64,000 nucleotides of DNA from Streptomyces sp. SAT1. Lineage in GTDB: Bacteria > Actinomycetota > Actinomycetes > Streptomycetales > Streptomycetaceae. Of the stretch, positions 30,761 through 40,903 are shown in pieces (within the stretch, counting starts at the first letter, position 1; every line of letters begins with the position of its first letter). A model generated the notes under the pieces. It made no database searches. It saw only the letters and a list, made by a program, of their open reading frames with translations, and was not told the DNA's origin. The DNA lies in contig NZ_CP015849.1 in the NCBI RefSeq assembly GCF_001654495.1, forward strand, positions 3,819,501-3,883,500, read 5' to 3'. Both the position numbers and the translations under genes were made by a program.

Positions 30761-33043
30761 TCACTTCACCGGTTCGGGCTCCGGCGCGTTCTCGCTCTCC
30801 GCCTCGCCGGCCGGGTCCACCGGCGTCCTGACGGAGTCCAGCAGCAACTGGGCGACGTCGACGACCTGGATGGACTCCTTGGCCTTGCCGTCGTTCTTCT
30901 TGCCGTTGACCGAGTCGGTCAGCATGACCAGGCAGAACGGGCAGGCGGTGGAGACGATGTCCGGGTTGAGGGAGAGGGCCTCGTCGACGCGCTCGTTGTT
31001 GATGCGCTTGCCGATGCGCTCCTCCATCCACATCCGCGCGCCGCCGGCGCCGCAGCAGAAGCCGCGCTCCTTGTGGCGGTGCATCTCCTCGTTGCGCAGG
31101 CCCGGGACGTTGGCGATGATCTCGCGCGGCGGGGTGTAGATCTTGTTGTGGCGGCCCAGGTAGCACGGGTCGTGGTAGGTGATGATGCCCTCGACCGGGG
31201 TCACCGGGACCAGCTTGCCCTCGTCGACGAGGTGCTGGAGCAGCTGGGTGTGGTGGATGACCTCGTAGTCGCCGCCGAGCTGCGGGTACTCGTTGCCGAG
31301 GGTGTTGAGGCAGTGCGGGCAGGTGGCGACGATCTTCTTGGCCGACTTCGGCTTGCGGGACTCGTCGGTGACCTTGCCGTCGTCGTCCATCTCCTCGCCG
31401 AACGCGGCGTTGAGGGACATGACGTTCTCCATGCCCAGTTCCTGGAACAGCGGTTCGTTGCCCAGGCGGCGGGCCGAGTCACCGGTGCACTTCTCGTCGC
31501 CGCCCATGATCGCGAACTTGACGCCCGCGATGTGCAGCAGCTCGGCGAAGGCCTTCGTGGTCTTCTTCGCCCGGTCCTCCAGCGCGCCCGCGCAGCCGAC
31601 CCAGTACAGGTACTCGACCTCGGACAGGTCCTCGATGTCCTTGCCGACGACCGGGACCTCGAAGTCGACCTCCTTGAGCCACTCCAGGCGCTGCTTCTTG
31701 GCCAGGCCCCAGGGGTTGCCCTTCTTCTCCAGGTTCTTGAGCATCGTGCCCGCCTCGGACGGGAACGCGGACTCGATCATCACCTGGTAGCGGCGCATGT
31801 CGACGATGTGGTCGACGTGCTCGATGTCGACCGGGCACTGCTCGACGCAGGCGCCGCAGGTGGTGCACGACCACAGGACGTCCGGGTCGATGACGCCGTT
31901 CGCCTCGGCGGTGCCGATCAGCGGCCGCTCCGCCTCGGCGAGCGCGGCGGCCGGGACGTCCTTCAGGGCCTCCTCGGACGCCTTCTCCTCGCCCTCCGCG
32001 TTCTTGCCGCCACCGGCCAGCAGGTAAGGGGCCTTGGCGTGCGCGTGGTCGCGCAGGGACATGATCAGCAGCTTGGGGGAGAGCGGCTTGCCGGTGTTCC
32101 AGGCCGGGCACTGGGACTGGCAGCGACCGCACTCGGTGCAGGTGGAGAAGTCCAGCAGGCCCTTCCAGGAGAAGTGCTCGACCTGGGAGACGCCGAACAC
32201 GTCGTCCTCACCGGGGTCGGTGAAGTCGATCTCCTTGCCGCCCGAGGTCATCGGCTGGAGCGCGCCCAGGGCCGTACCGCCGTCGGCCTCGCGCTTGAAC
32301 CAGATGTTCGGGAAGGCCAGGAACCGGTGCCAGGCCACGCCCATGTCCGTCTTCAGCGCGACGGTGATCATCCAGATGAACGACGTGGCGATCTTCAGGC
32401 CGGCGAAGAAGTACGTGAGGTTCTGGAGGGTGGAGACGTCCATGCCGCGCAGCCAGGACACCACCGGGTAGGAGATGAAGAACGACGCCTCGTAGCCGCT
32501 CACGTGGTGCTGGGCACCCTCCAGGGCGTGCAGCATGAAGATGCAGACGCCGACGATGAGGATGACGGCCTCGACGAAGTACGCCTGGCCGAAGTTGGAG
32601 CCGGCGAAGCGGGACTTGCGGCCCGGCTTGTCCGGCCGGCTCAGCTGGCGGATCCCGATGAGGACCAGGATGCCGAGCACGGTCATGGTGCCGATGAACT
32701 CGACGAAGACGTTGTACGGCGCCCAGTCGCCGATGACCGGCAGGATCCAGTCGGCCTTGAACAGCTGCCCGATGGCGTTGACGATCGTCAGCAGCAGGGA
32801 GAAGAAGCCCACCGCCACGAACCAGTGCGCCACGCCGACGATGCCCCAGCGGTTCATCCGGGTGTGGCCCAGGAACTCCTTGACCACGGTGACGGTGCGC
32901 TGTGCGGGGTCGTCGGTCCGGGTCCCGGCGGGTACGGACTGCCCGAGCCGCAGGTAATGGAAGATCTGGAGGACGGCGCGGCCGAACAGTGCCACGCCGA
33001 CCACGATCAGGACCAGCGACACGATGATCGCGGCGAGTTGCAT
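30761..33043 (-). CDS. Membrane-bound heterodisulphide-reductase-like Fe-S oxidoreductase
   Basis: A 760-residue protein. The N-terminal half has about six transmembrane helices (nitrate-reductase-gamma-like region, residues 1-260). Two [4Fe-4S] ferredoxin motifs follow (CTECGRCQSQCPAW and CTTCGACVEQCPVD), then two cysteine-rich CCG domains (CPHCLNTLGNEY and HDPCYLG; FCCGAGGARM). This layout passes electrons between membrane quinones and a soluble partner; in Actinobacteria such genes often serve beta-oxidation electron transfer. A possible operator lies just upstream. It is monocistronic and well conserved in length. Confidence 0.9.
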   Translation of the reverse strand: MQLAAIIVSLVLIVVGVALFGRAVLQIFHYLRLGQSVPAGTRTDDPAQRTVTVVKEFLGHTRMNRWGIVGVAHWFVAVGFFSLLLTIVNAIGQLFKADWILPVIGDWAPYNVFVEFIGTMTVLGILVLIGIRQLSRPDKPGRKSRFAGSNFGQAYFVEAVILIVGVCIFMLHALEGAQHHVSGYEASFFISYPVVSWLRGMDVSTLQNLTYFFAGLKIATSFIWMITVALKTDMGVAWHRFLAFPNIWFKREADGGTALGALQPMTSGGKEIDFTDPGEDDVFGVSQVEHFSWKGLLDFSTCTECGRCQSQCPAWNTGKPLSPKLLIMSLRDHAHAKAPYLLAGGGKNAEGEEKASEEALKDVPAAALAEAERPLIGTAEANGVIDPDVLWSCTTCGACVEQCPVDIEHVDHIVDMRRYQVMIESAFPSEAGTMLKNLEKKGNPWGLAKKQRLEWLKEVDFEVPVVGKDIEDLSEVEYLYWVGCAGALEDRAKKTTKAFAELLHIAGVKFAIMGGDEKCTGDSARRLGNEPLFQELGMENVMSLNAAFGEEMDDDGKVTDESRKPKSAKKIVATCPHCLNTLGNEYPQLGGDYEVIHHTQLLQHLVDEGKLVPVTPVEGIITYHDPCYLGRHNKIYTPPREIIANVPGLRNEEMHRHKERGFCCGAGGARMWMEERIGKRINNERVDEALSLNPDIVSTACPFCLVMLTDSVNGKKNDGKAKESIQVVDVAQLLLDSVRTPVDPAGEAESENAPEPEPVK

Positions 33044-33070
33044 TGGGGCTCCTGTGAGGCGGCCTCGACA

Positions 33071-33084
33071 TTACTAAGCGGTAA
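33071..33084. promoter_or_regulatory. Possible operator before the Fe-S oxidoreductase gene
   Basis: TTACTAAGCGGTAA has TTAC/GTAA arms around six bases in an otherwise GC-rich region, 28 bases before the gene start. It overlaps the only AT-rich promoter-like stretch. A TetR-type site is conceivable; the regulator is unknown. Confidence 0.4.
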
Positions 33085-33390
33085 CTTATGCAGTCCGTCT
33101 GAGACTACCCCCATCCTCCGTCGCAATGTAGCCGGGCGCGGGGTGATCTGGGTCGCTGAGGGTCACCTGAGAGCCGCGCGGGATCGCGCGGGCTGCTCGG
33201 GGGCGGTCCGGTGCGGCCGGGGCCTGTTCGGAGGGTACCGAGCGGGGGGCGTGCGAGGTGTGCGCGGGGCGTGCGCGGAGGGGTCTTCGAGGTGCTTCCG
33301 GGGGGTCTCCGGGGGTTTTGATTCGGTCAGGTTCGCATCCGATCGTGTTATTCACACCCAAACACCCGATATGCACCTAATTTAAGAACC
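33085..33390. other. Intergenic region between divergent genes
   Basis: No gene is seen. The right part becomes AT-rich (33340-33388), probably the promoter of the glycosyltransferase-like gene, whose GTG follows without a ribosome site and may be leaderless. Confidence 0.5.
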
Positions 33391-34938
33391 GTGCTCTACG
33401 GGATCGCCACCGCCACCGCCGCCCTGTTCCTCGCCGCCGTGCTCTCCGCCCTGCTGCGGGTGCCCGCGCTGCGGCTCGGGCTGGTCGACCGCCGCAGGCT
33501 CCGGCCGGTGCCGCTGCTCGGCGGGGTGGCCGTGGTGGGCAGCACCTGCCTGGTCGCGGCGGCGGGCGGCTGGACGGGCGCCGCGCCGCTGAGCGACGGC
33601 GTGGGGAGGCTGCTGGCGGCGGGCGCCGGGGTCGCCGTGCTCGGCCTGGTCGCGGACGTGTGGCGGCTGAAGACCGTGCTGCTGCTGGTGGGAGCGGCCC
33701 TGGCGGCGGCGTGCGTGGTGCCGTACGACGAGACCGGGGTGCCGGGCGGGATCGCCGCGGTGGCCTGGATCGCCTGTGTGGCCGTCGCCTTCCGCGGGCT
33801 GGACCACGCCGACGGGCTGGCCGGCACCGTGGGGGTGCTGATGGCCTTCGGGGCGGGCGCGTGCGCGGCGGCCGAGGTGATGGACGACCTGGCGGTGCTG
33901 CTGAGCGTGCTCGCCGCCGCCCTCACCGGCTTCCTCATGCACAACTGGCATCCCGCGCGGATCGCCTTCGGCGCCTGCGGCTCGCTGTTCACCGGTTTCG
34001 TGCTGGCCACCTCCGCGGTGCTCGTCCGTACGGGGTACGAGGCCGGTCCCACCGCCGCGGTGCTGTTCGCGCTCACCGCCACGGTGACCGCCGACGCGGT
34101 GCTCGTCGTCCTCTCCCGGCGGCTGGCCGGGCGCGCGGTGGCGCGCCGCGGCCCCGACCACCTCGCCCACCGGCTGCGCAGGCTCGGCCTCACCCCGCCG
34201 GGCGCCACGGTCGCGCTCGGCACCCTCACCTTCGCGACGGTGCTGGTCGGCGTCCTGGTGCACGCGGGCTGGCTCACCCCGACGAGCGCCCTGTGGACGG
34301 CGGGCGCGCTGCTGCCGGTCGTCCTCGGGCTGCTGCGCGTACGGGTGTACGGGCCGCGCCGGGGCACCGGGCCGCACACTGGCGTCACCGGCACGCACAC
34401 CGGCGTCACCGGCACGCACAGGACGGGCGCGTACGCGACCGGTGCGTACGCGGCCGGTGCGGGTACCCGCGCCGGGACGGCCACCGGTGCGCGCGCCAGG
34501 GCGGGGGCACCGGCAGCCGCGGACGCGGGTGCGCGCGGGCGCGCGGGGAAGGCGGGTGCGGGGGCGGGTGCCGCGCTGGGTTTCCTGCGGGCGCTGGGCG
34601 GCGGTGTGCGCGGGGGCGTGCGCGGCCTGCGCGCCTCCGGTGGCACCAGCGGCTCCGGCGGCTCCGGCGGTTCCGGGCGGGCGAGCCGGGGCGGCGGCGG
34701 GGCTTCGGCGTCCGGCGCCCGGGGCGCCCGCACGGCCGCGCCCGGTCCGCGCGGTGCCCGTACGGCGGCGGCCGTGGTCCGTGCGCCACGGGCGCCCTCG
34801 GCCCCGCGCGCCACACCGCCCGGAGGGCGCTACGGGCCCAGGAGCGGGGCCCGTCCGGCCTTCGGGTATCCGGTTCCTCCGCCTCAGCAGACGGCGTCTC
34901 CGCAGGTCAGAGAGGCATTGCGTGTAAGGGATGGATAA
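33391..34938 (+). CDS. MraY/WecA-like glycosyl-phosphate transferase homologue (degenerate)
   Basis: A 515-residue protein. About nine transmembrane helices span residues 1-310, in the pattern of the polyprenyl-phosphate sugar-1-phosphate transferases. RPVPLLGG stands in the KPTPxxGG position, and the late GPDHLAHRL keeps the HxxH motif. The usual NxxDGxDGL reads RGLDHADGLAG, and the GDxGS loop reads GACGS, so an essential Asp is Ala. The last 200 residues are a low-complexity Ala/Gly/Arg tail with THTGVTG repeats. It may be a non-catalytic relative. The start is GTG 33391. Confidence 0.75.
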   Translation: MLYGIATATAALFLAAVLSALLRVPALRLGLVDRRRLRPVPLLGGVAVVGSTCLVAAAGGWTGAAPLSDGVGRLLAAGAGVAVLGLVADVWRLKTVLLLVGAALAAACVVPYDETGVPGGIAAVAWIACVAVAFRGLDHADGLAGTVGVLMAFGAGACAAAEVMDDLAVLLSVLAAALTGFLMHNWHPARIAFGACGSLFTGFVLATSAVLVRTGYEAGPTAAVLFALTATVTADAVLVVLSRRLAGRAVARRGPDHLAHRLRRLGLTPPGATVALGTLTFATVLVGVLVHAGWLTPTSALWTAGALLPVVLGLLRVRVYGPRRGTGPHTGVTGTHTGVTGTHRTGAYATGAYAAGAGTRAGTATGARARAGAPAAADAGARGRAGKAGAGAGAALGFLRALGGGVRGGVRGLRASGGTSGSGGSGGSGRASRGGGGASASGARGARTAAPGPRGARTAAAVVRAPRAPSAPRATPPGGRYGPRSGARPAFGYPVPPPQQTASPQVREALRVRDG

Positions 34939-34940
34939 GA

Positions 34941-34961
34941 CTTGAGCCTGCTGGACTCAGG
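34941..34961. promoter_or_regulatory. HAIR-like HspR site, upstream copy
   Basis: CTTGAGC-N7-ACTCAGG deviates from the HAIR consensus CTTGAGT-N7-ACTCAAG at two positions. It lies 52 bases upstream of the perfect site; multiple HAIR copies before dnaK are known in S. coelicolor. Confidence 0.75.
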
Positions 34962-34992
34962 TCTGTTGACCCCGGCGCCGTCGTCGTGCACA

Positions 34993-35013
34993 CTTGAGTC
35001 CGTTGCACTCAAG
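34993..35013. promoter_or_regulatory. HAIR operator (HspR binding site) of dnaK
   Basis: CTTGAGT-N7-ACTCAAG is a perfect match to the HspR-associated inverted repeat, 20 bases before the dnaK start. HspR with DnaK as co-repressor shuts the operon off in the absence of stress. Confidence 0.95.
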
Positions 35014-35032
35014 TCAGCTGGAGGAACTCACC

Positions 35033-36879
<1,847 letters not shown>

Positions 36880-36883
<4 letters not shown>

Positions 36884-37557
36884 CGGAGGAGACCCCGGGC
36901 TTCGACGAGCAGCAGCCCGACGTCCCCTCCGGCGCCACCTCCGACGACGCCGAGCCGAAGGACGCCCCCTCCGCCAAGGAGGAGGGGGCGGCCCCGGCCG
37001 GGGACGCCGCTCAGACGGCCGGTCTGACGGCCCAGCTGGACCAGGTCCGTACCGCGCTCAACGAGCGCACCGCGGATCTCCAGCGGCTCCAGGCCGAGTA
37101 CCAGAACTACCGCCGCAGGGTCGAGCGCGACCGGGTCGCGGTCAAGGAGGTCGCCGTGGCGAACCTCCTGTCCGAACTGCTGCCCGTGCTCGACGACATC
37201 GGGCGGGCGCGCGAGCACGGCGAGCTGGTGGGCGGGTTCAAGTCCGTCGCCGAGTCGCTGGAGACCGTGGCGGCCAAGATGGGACTCCAGCAGTTCGGCA
37301 AGGAGGGCGAGCCCTTCGACCCGACGATCCACGAGGCCCTGATGCACAGCTACGCGCCGGACGTCACCGAGACGACCTGCGTGGCGATCCTCCAGCCCGG
37401 GTACCGGTTCGGCGAGCGCACCATCCGCCCCGCGCGGGTGGCGGTGGCCGAGCCCCAGCCGGGCGCGCAGACGGTCAAGGCGGCGGACGAGTCCGGTACG
37501 GACACGTCCGACGACAAGGCCGACGAGAAGGACAGCGGTGGCCCGGACGAGGGCTGA
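36880..37557 (+). CDS. grpE: Nucleotide-exchange factor GrpE
   Basis: A 225-residue GrpE with a long acidic disordered N-terminus (about 1-45), a coiled-coil (LDQVRTALNERTADLQRLQAEYQNYRRR) and the compact beta-domain (EPFDPTIHEALMH, TCVAILQPGYRFGERTIRPARV). It releases ADP from DnaK. GTG 36880 overlaps the dnaK stop by four bases (GTGA), indicating translational coupling. Confidence 0.97.
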
Positions 37558-37599
37558 CGCTGCGGCAGGCATCGACGCACGAGAGGAGGGACGTCGGGG

Positions 37600-38781
37600 T
37601 TGAGTACCAAGGACTTCATCGAGAAGGACTTCTACAAGGTCCTCGGCGTCCCCAAGGACGCCACCGAGGCCGAGATCAAGAAGGCGTACCGGAAGCTCGC
37701 CCGCGAGTACCACCCGGACGCCAACAAGGGCAACGCCAAGGCCGAGGAGCGCTTCAAGGAGATCTCCGAGGCGAACGACATCCTCGGCGACCCCAAGAAG
37801 CGCAAGGAGTACGACGAGGCCCGCGCGCTGTTCGGCGGCGGCGGGTTCCGTCCCGGTCCCGGGGCGGGCGGCGGCTCCTTCAACTTCGACCTGGGCGACC
37901 TCTTCGGAGGCGGCGGCCAGGCCGGCGGGACGTCGGGCGGTTTCGGCGGCGGCATCGGTGACGTCTTCGGGGGCCTGTTCAACCGGGGCGGCGCGGGCAC
38001 CGGGCCGCGCACCCAGCCGCGGCGCGGCCAGGACATCGAGTCCGAGGTCACGCTGAGCTTCACGGAGGCCATCGAGGGGGCCACGGTCCCGCTGCGGATG
38101 TCCTCGCAGCAGCCGTGCAAGGCCTGTTCGGGCACCGGCGACAAGAACGGCACGCCGCGGGTGTGCCCGACCTGTGTCGGCACCGGGCAGGTGGCGCGCG
38201 GCTCCGGCGGCGGTTTCTCGCTGACCGACCCGTGCCCGGACTGCAAGGGCCGCGGGCTGATCGCGGAGAACCCGTGCGAGGTCTGCTCCGGCTCCGGGCG
38301 CGCCAAGTCGTCCCGGACGATGCAGGTGCGGATCCCGGCCGGGGTCAGCGACGGCCAGCGCATCCGGCTGCGCGGCAAGGGCGCGCCGGGCGAGCGCGGC
38401 GGTCCGGCGGGCGACCTGTACGTGGTGGTGCACGTCGGGGAGCACGCGGTCTTCGGGCGCAAGGGTGACAACCTCACCGTCACCGTGCCGGTCACGTTCG
38501 ACGAGGCCGCGCTCGGCGGCGAGGTGCGGGTGCCCACGCTGGGCGGCCCGCCGGTGACGCTGAAGCTGCCCGAGGGCACGCCCAACGGCCGGACGATGCG
38601 CGCCCGCGGCAAGGGCGCGGTCCGCAAGGACGGCACGCGCGGGGACCTGCTGGTCACCGTCGAGGTGAGTGTTCCCAAGGACGTGTCGGGGAAGGCTCGT
38701 GACGCGCTGGAGGCGTATCGCGAGGCGACCGCGGGCCAGGACCCGCGGGCCGAGCTGTTCGAGGCCGCGAAGGGAGCATGA
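37600..38781 (+). CDS. dnaJ: Co-chaperone DnaJ (Hsp40)
   Basis: A 393-residue type I DnaJ. It has the J-domain (FYKVLGVPKDATEAEIKKAY, then HPD at YHPDANKG), a G/F-rich segment, and four zinc motifs CxxCxGxG (CKACSGTG, CPTCVGTG, CPDCKGRG, CEVCSGSG, about 160-230). Two beta-domains and a dimerisation tail complete it. It stimulates DnaK ATPase and delivers clients. The start is TTG 37600 after a GGAGG site, 42 bases after grpE. Confidence 0.97.
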   Translation: MSTKDFIEKDFYKVLGVPKDATEAEIKKAYRKLAREYHPDANKGNAKAEERFKEISEANDILGDPKKRKEYDEARALFGGGGFRPGPGAGGGSFNFDLGDLFGGGGQAGGTSGGFGGGIGDVFGGLFNRGGAGTGPRTQPRRGQDIESEVTLSFTEAIEGATVPLRMSSQQPCKACSGTGDKNGTPRVCPTCVGTGQVARGSGGGFSLTDPCPDCKGRGLIAENPCEVCSGSGRAKSSRTMQVRIPAGVSDGQRIRLRGKGAPGERGGPAGDLYVVVHVGEHAVFGRKGDNLTVTVPVTFDEAALGGEVRVPTLGGPPVTLKLPEGTPNGRTMRARGKGAVRKDGTRGDLLVTVEVSVPKDVSGKARDALEAYREATAGQDPRAELFEAAKGA

Positions 38782-39239
38782 GGGAGATGGACGGCCGCCG
38801 TCGCAACCCGTACGAACTGACGGAAGACACACCGGTGTACGTCATCTCCGTGGCGGCGCAGCTGTCCGGACTGCACCCGCAGACCCTCCGTCAGTACGAC
38901 CGGCTGGGCCTGGTGTCCCCGGACCGCACCGCGGGCCGGGGCCGCCGGTACTCCGCCCGTGACATCGAACTGCTCCGCCAGGTGCAGCAGTTGTCGCAGG
39001 ACGAGGGCATCAACCTGGCCGGGATCAAGCGGATCATCGAACTGGAGAACCAGGTCGCCGCGTTGCAGTCCCGGGTCGTGGAGCTGCAGTCGGCCCTGGA
39101 GGGAGCGGCGGCCACCATGCGCCAGCGCGAGGCCGCCGTGCACGCCTCCTACCGGCGGGACCTCGTCCCGTACCAGGAGGTGCAGCAGACCAGCGCGCTG
39201 GTCGTCTGGCGGCCCAAGCGGCAGCAGTCCCCGGACTGA
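38778..39239 (+). CDS. hspR: Heat-shock repressor HspR (MerR family)
   Basis: A 153-residue MerR-type repressor. The winged helix includes VYVISVAAQLSGLHPQTLRQ and YDRLGLVSPDRTAGRGRRYS; a long dimerisation coil follows (IKRIIELENQVAALQSRVVE). It binds HAIR sites before dnaK and clpB, both present in this window. ATG 38778 overlaps the dnaJ stop (ATGA); ATG 38787 (MDGRRRNPYEL) is an equally likely start. The last gene of the operon therefore feeds back on the first. Confidence 0.96.
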   Translation: MREMDGRRRNPYELTEDTPVYVISVAAQLSGLHPQTLRQYDRLGLVSPDRTAGRGRRYSARDIELLRQVQQLSQDEGINLAGIKRIIELENQVAALQSRVVELQSALEGAAATMRQREAAVHASYRRDLVPYQEVQQTSALVVWRPKRQQSPD

Positions 39240-39286
39240 CGCCCGCGGCGCGCAGGCGCCCGCGGCGAAGCCGTCTCCCGTGCGGC

Positions 39287-39320
39287 GCGAAGGGGCCCGG
39301 ATCACTCCGGGCCCCTTCGC
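39287..39320 (+). terminator. Terminator of the dnaK operon
   Basis: Perfect 14-bp arms GCGAAGGGGCCCGG and complement with a 6-base loop, followed by TTTGCC, 48 bases after hspR. Confidence 0.88.
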
Positions 39321-39329
39321 TTTGCCAAA

Positions 39330-39341
39330 TGGTCCGGACCA
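39330..39341. promoter_or_regulatory. dre-like palindrome
   Basis: TGGTCCGGACCA is a perfect 12-bp palindrome differing from the DasR consensus core TGGTCTAGACCA only in the central two bases. It lies 184 bases upstream of the sugar-binding protein gene. DasR control is an inference from similarity. Confidence 0.45.
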
Positions 39342-39371
39342 AGTGCCCGTAAAAGGCAAGTTCGGTGCGGA

Positions 39372-39389
39372 TTGCGGTCGTTACCGCAA
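39372..39389. promoter_or_regulatory. Inverted repeat in the sugar-binding protein promoter
   Basis: TTGCGGT-CGTT-ACCGCAA, a perfect 7-bp inverted repeat, overlaps a possible -35 region about 136 bases before the gene. It looks like the operator of a LacI or ROK family regulator not encoded here. Confidence 0.5.
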
Positions 39390-39524
39390 AGTTTCCGTAC
39401 AGAAAGCGGAACGTGGTGTTGTCATCTCGTTAGCCGGTTCCGCTTGACGCCGGCGGGGGCCGCCGCGTTGGCTTTTCTGGCACCTGGGCCGCAATGCTGC
39501 GCCCTCGTCCGGAAGGCACCAGAA

Positions 39525-40640
39525 GTGAGTACCTCGATGCGCCGTACCGCCCTGGCCGTGGCCGCCGCCACGCTGACGTTGCCGCTGACCGCCTGCGGGG
39601 CGTTCGGAGGGACGGGCAGCAGCAAGGCGAGCCCGGCCAAGGGCGACGACGTGACGGTGGGCCTGCTGCTGCCGGAGACGGCGAACACGCGCTACGACCG
39701 GTTCGACGCGCCCGCCCTCAAGAAGAAGGTCGCCGAACTGACCCACGGCAAGGGCCGGGTCACCTACGCCAACGCCGGGGCGAGCGCGAGCAGGCAGGCG
39801 AGCCAGATGCAGCAGATGATCGACGACAAGGCCGACGTCATCGTGCTGGACGCCGTCGACTCGCACGGCATCGCCGGACAGGTGAAGAAGGCCAAGGCCG
39901 CCGGTATCCCGGTCATCGCCTACGACCGGCTCGCCGAGGGCCCGATCGACGCGTACATCTCCTTCGACAACGAACTGGTCGGCGAGGTGCAGGGCCGGGC
40001 GCTGCTCCAGGCGCTGGGGTCGGACGCCACCAGTTCCGCCAAGGTCGTCATGATCAACGGCTCGCCCACCGACCCGAACGCCAAGCAGTTCAAGGCGGGC
40101 GCCCTGGCCCAGCTGAACGGCAAGGTGACGATCGCCAGGTCCTACGACACCAAGGACTGGAAGGCGGAGATCGCCCGTTCGGAGACGGCCGAGGCGATCG
40201 AGGCGCTGGGCAAGCACGGCATCGACGCCGTGTACGCCGCCAACGACGGCATGGCAGGGGGCGCCATCGAGGCGCTCAAGGCCGCGGGCGTGACGAAGCT
40301 GCCCCCGGTCGTCGGCCAGGACGCCGAACTCCCCGCGGTCCAGCGCATCGTGAGCGGCGAGCAGTACATGACCGTGTACAAGTCCTATCCGACGGAGGCC
40401 GAGAACGCCGCCGAGATGGCCCTGGCCAAGGCGCAGGGCAAGGACATCCAGTTCGACTCGCTGACCCGGGACCGGGTCGACAGCCCGACCACCAAGGGCA
40501 TTCCGTCGCAGCTGGTCTCCGTGGTCGCGCTGACCAGGACCGACATCAAGGAGACGGTGATCGCCGACGGCGTCTACAAGGTCTCCGACATCTGCACGGC
40601 CGGCCACCGGTCGGACTGCACGGCGGCCGGGCTGAAGTGA
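39525..40640 (+). CDS. Xylose/ribose-type sugar-binding lipoprotein (orphan)
   Basis: A 371-residue periplasmic-binding-protein family 1/4 (XylF/RbsB type) lipoprotein. The signal peptide ends at a lipobox (LPLTAC). Sugar-binding features include YANAGASASRQASQM, DAVDSHGIAGQ, VIAYDRLAEGPIDAYISFDN and AANDGMAGGAIEAL. GTG 39525 has GGAAGG eight bases upstream; ATG 39537 is the alternative. No permease or ATPase gene adjoins it, so it is an orphan here, with two candidate operators upstream and a run of 14-bp repeats across its stop. Confidence 0.88.
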   Translation: MSTSMRRTALAVAAATLTLPLTACGAFGGTGSSKASPAKGDDVTVGLLLPETANTRYDRFDAPALKKKVAELTHGKGRVTYANAGASASRQASQMQQMIDDKADVIVLDAVDSHGIAGQVKKAKAAGIPVIAYDRLAEGPIDAYISFDNELVGEVQGRALLQALGSDATSSAKVVMINGSPTDPNAKQFKAGALAQLNGKVTIARSYDTKDWKAEIARSETAEAIEALGKHGIDAVYAANDGMAGGAIEALKAAGVTKLPPVVGQDAELPAVQRIVSGEQYMTVYKSYPTEAENAAEMALAKAQGKDIQFDSLTRDRVDSPTTKGIPSQLVSVVALTRTDIKETVIADGVYKVSDICTAGHRSDCTAAGLK

Positions 40641-40686
40641 CGGGCCGGGAGTGACGGGCCGGGAGTGACGGGCCGGGAGTGACCGG
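40637..40686 (+). repeat. 14-bp tandem repeat across a stop codon
   Basis: Three exact copies of GTGACGGGCCGGGA (40637, 40651, 40665) and a partial fourth. The first includes the stop codon of the sugar-binding protein gene. Confidence 0.92.
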
Positions 40687-40903
40687 ACGGCGCCCGCTTC
40701 GGAGCGGGGTCCCCCGTACGGGTCGTACCGGGGTGCCGCACCTGCCCCCAGCTTGTTGCAAGGGGTGCCCCGGAGGCCCGTACATACCGGGTGGGAACGG
40801 TGTATTCCGCCGCCCGGCCGGAGCGGACCCGTGTTGCACAGGCGGTCCCGGCCGCGCATAGTTGCGCTGCGGAACCACGCGGAAACCGGGGGTGTGATGA
40901 GCC

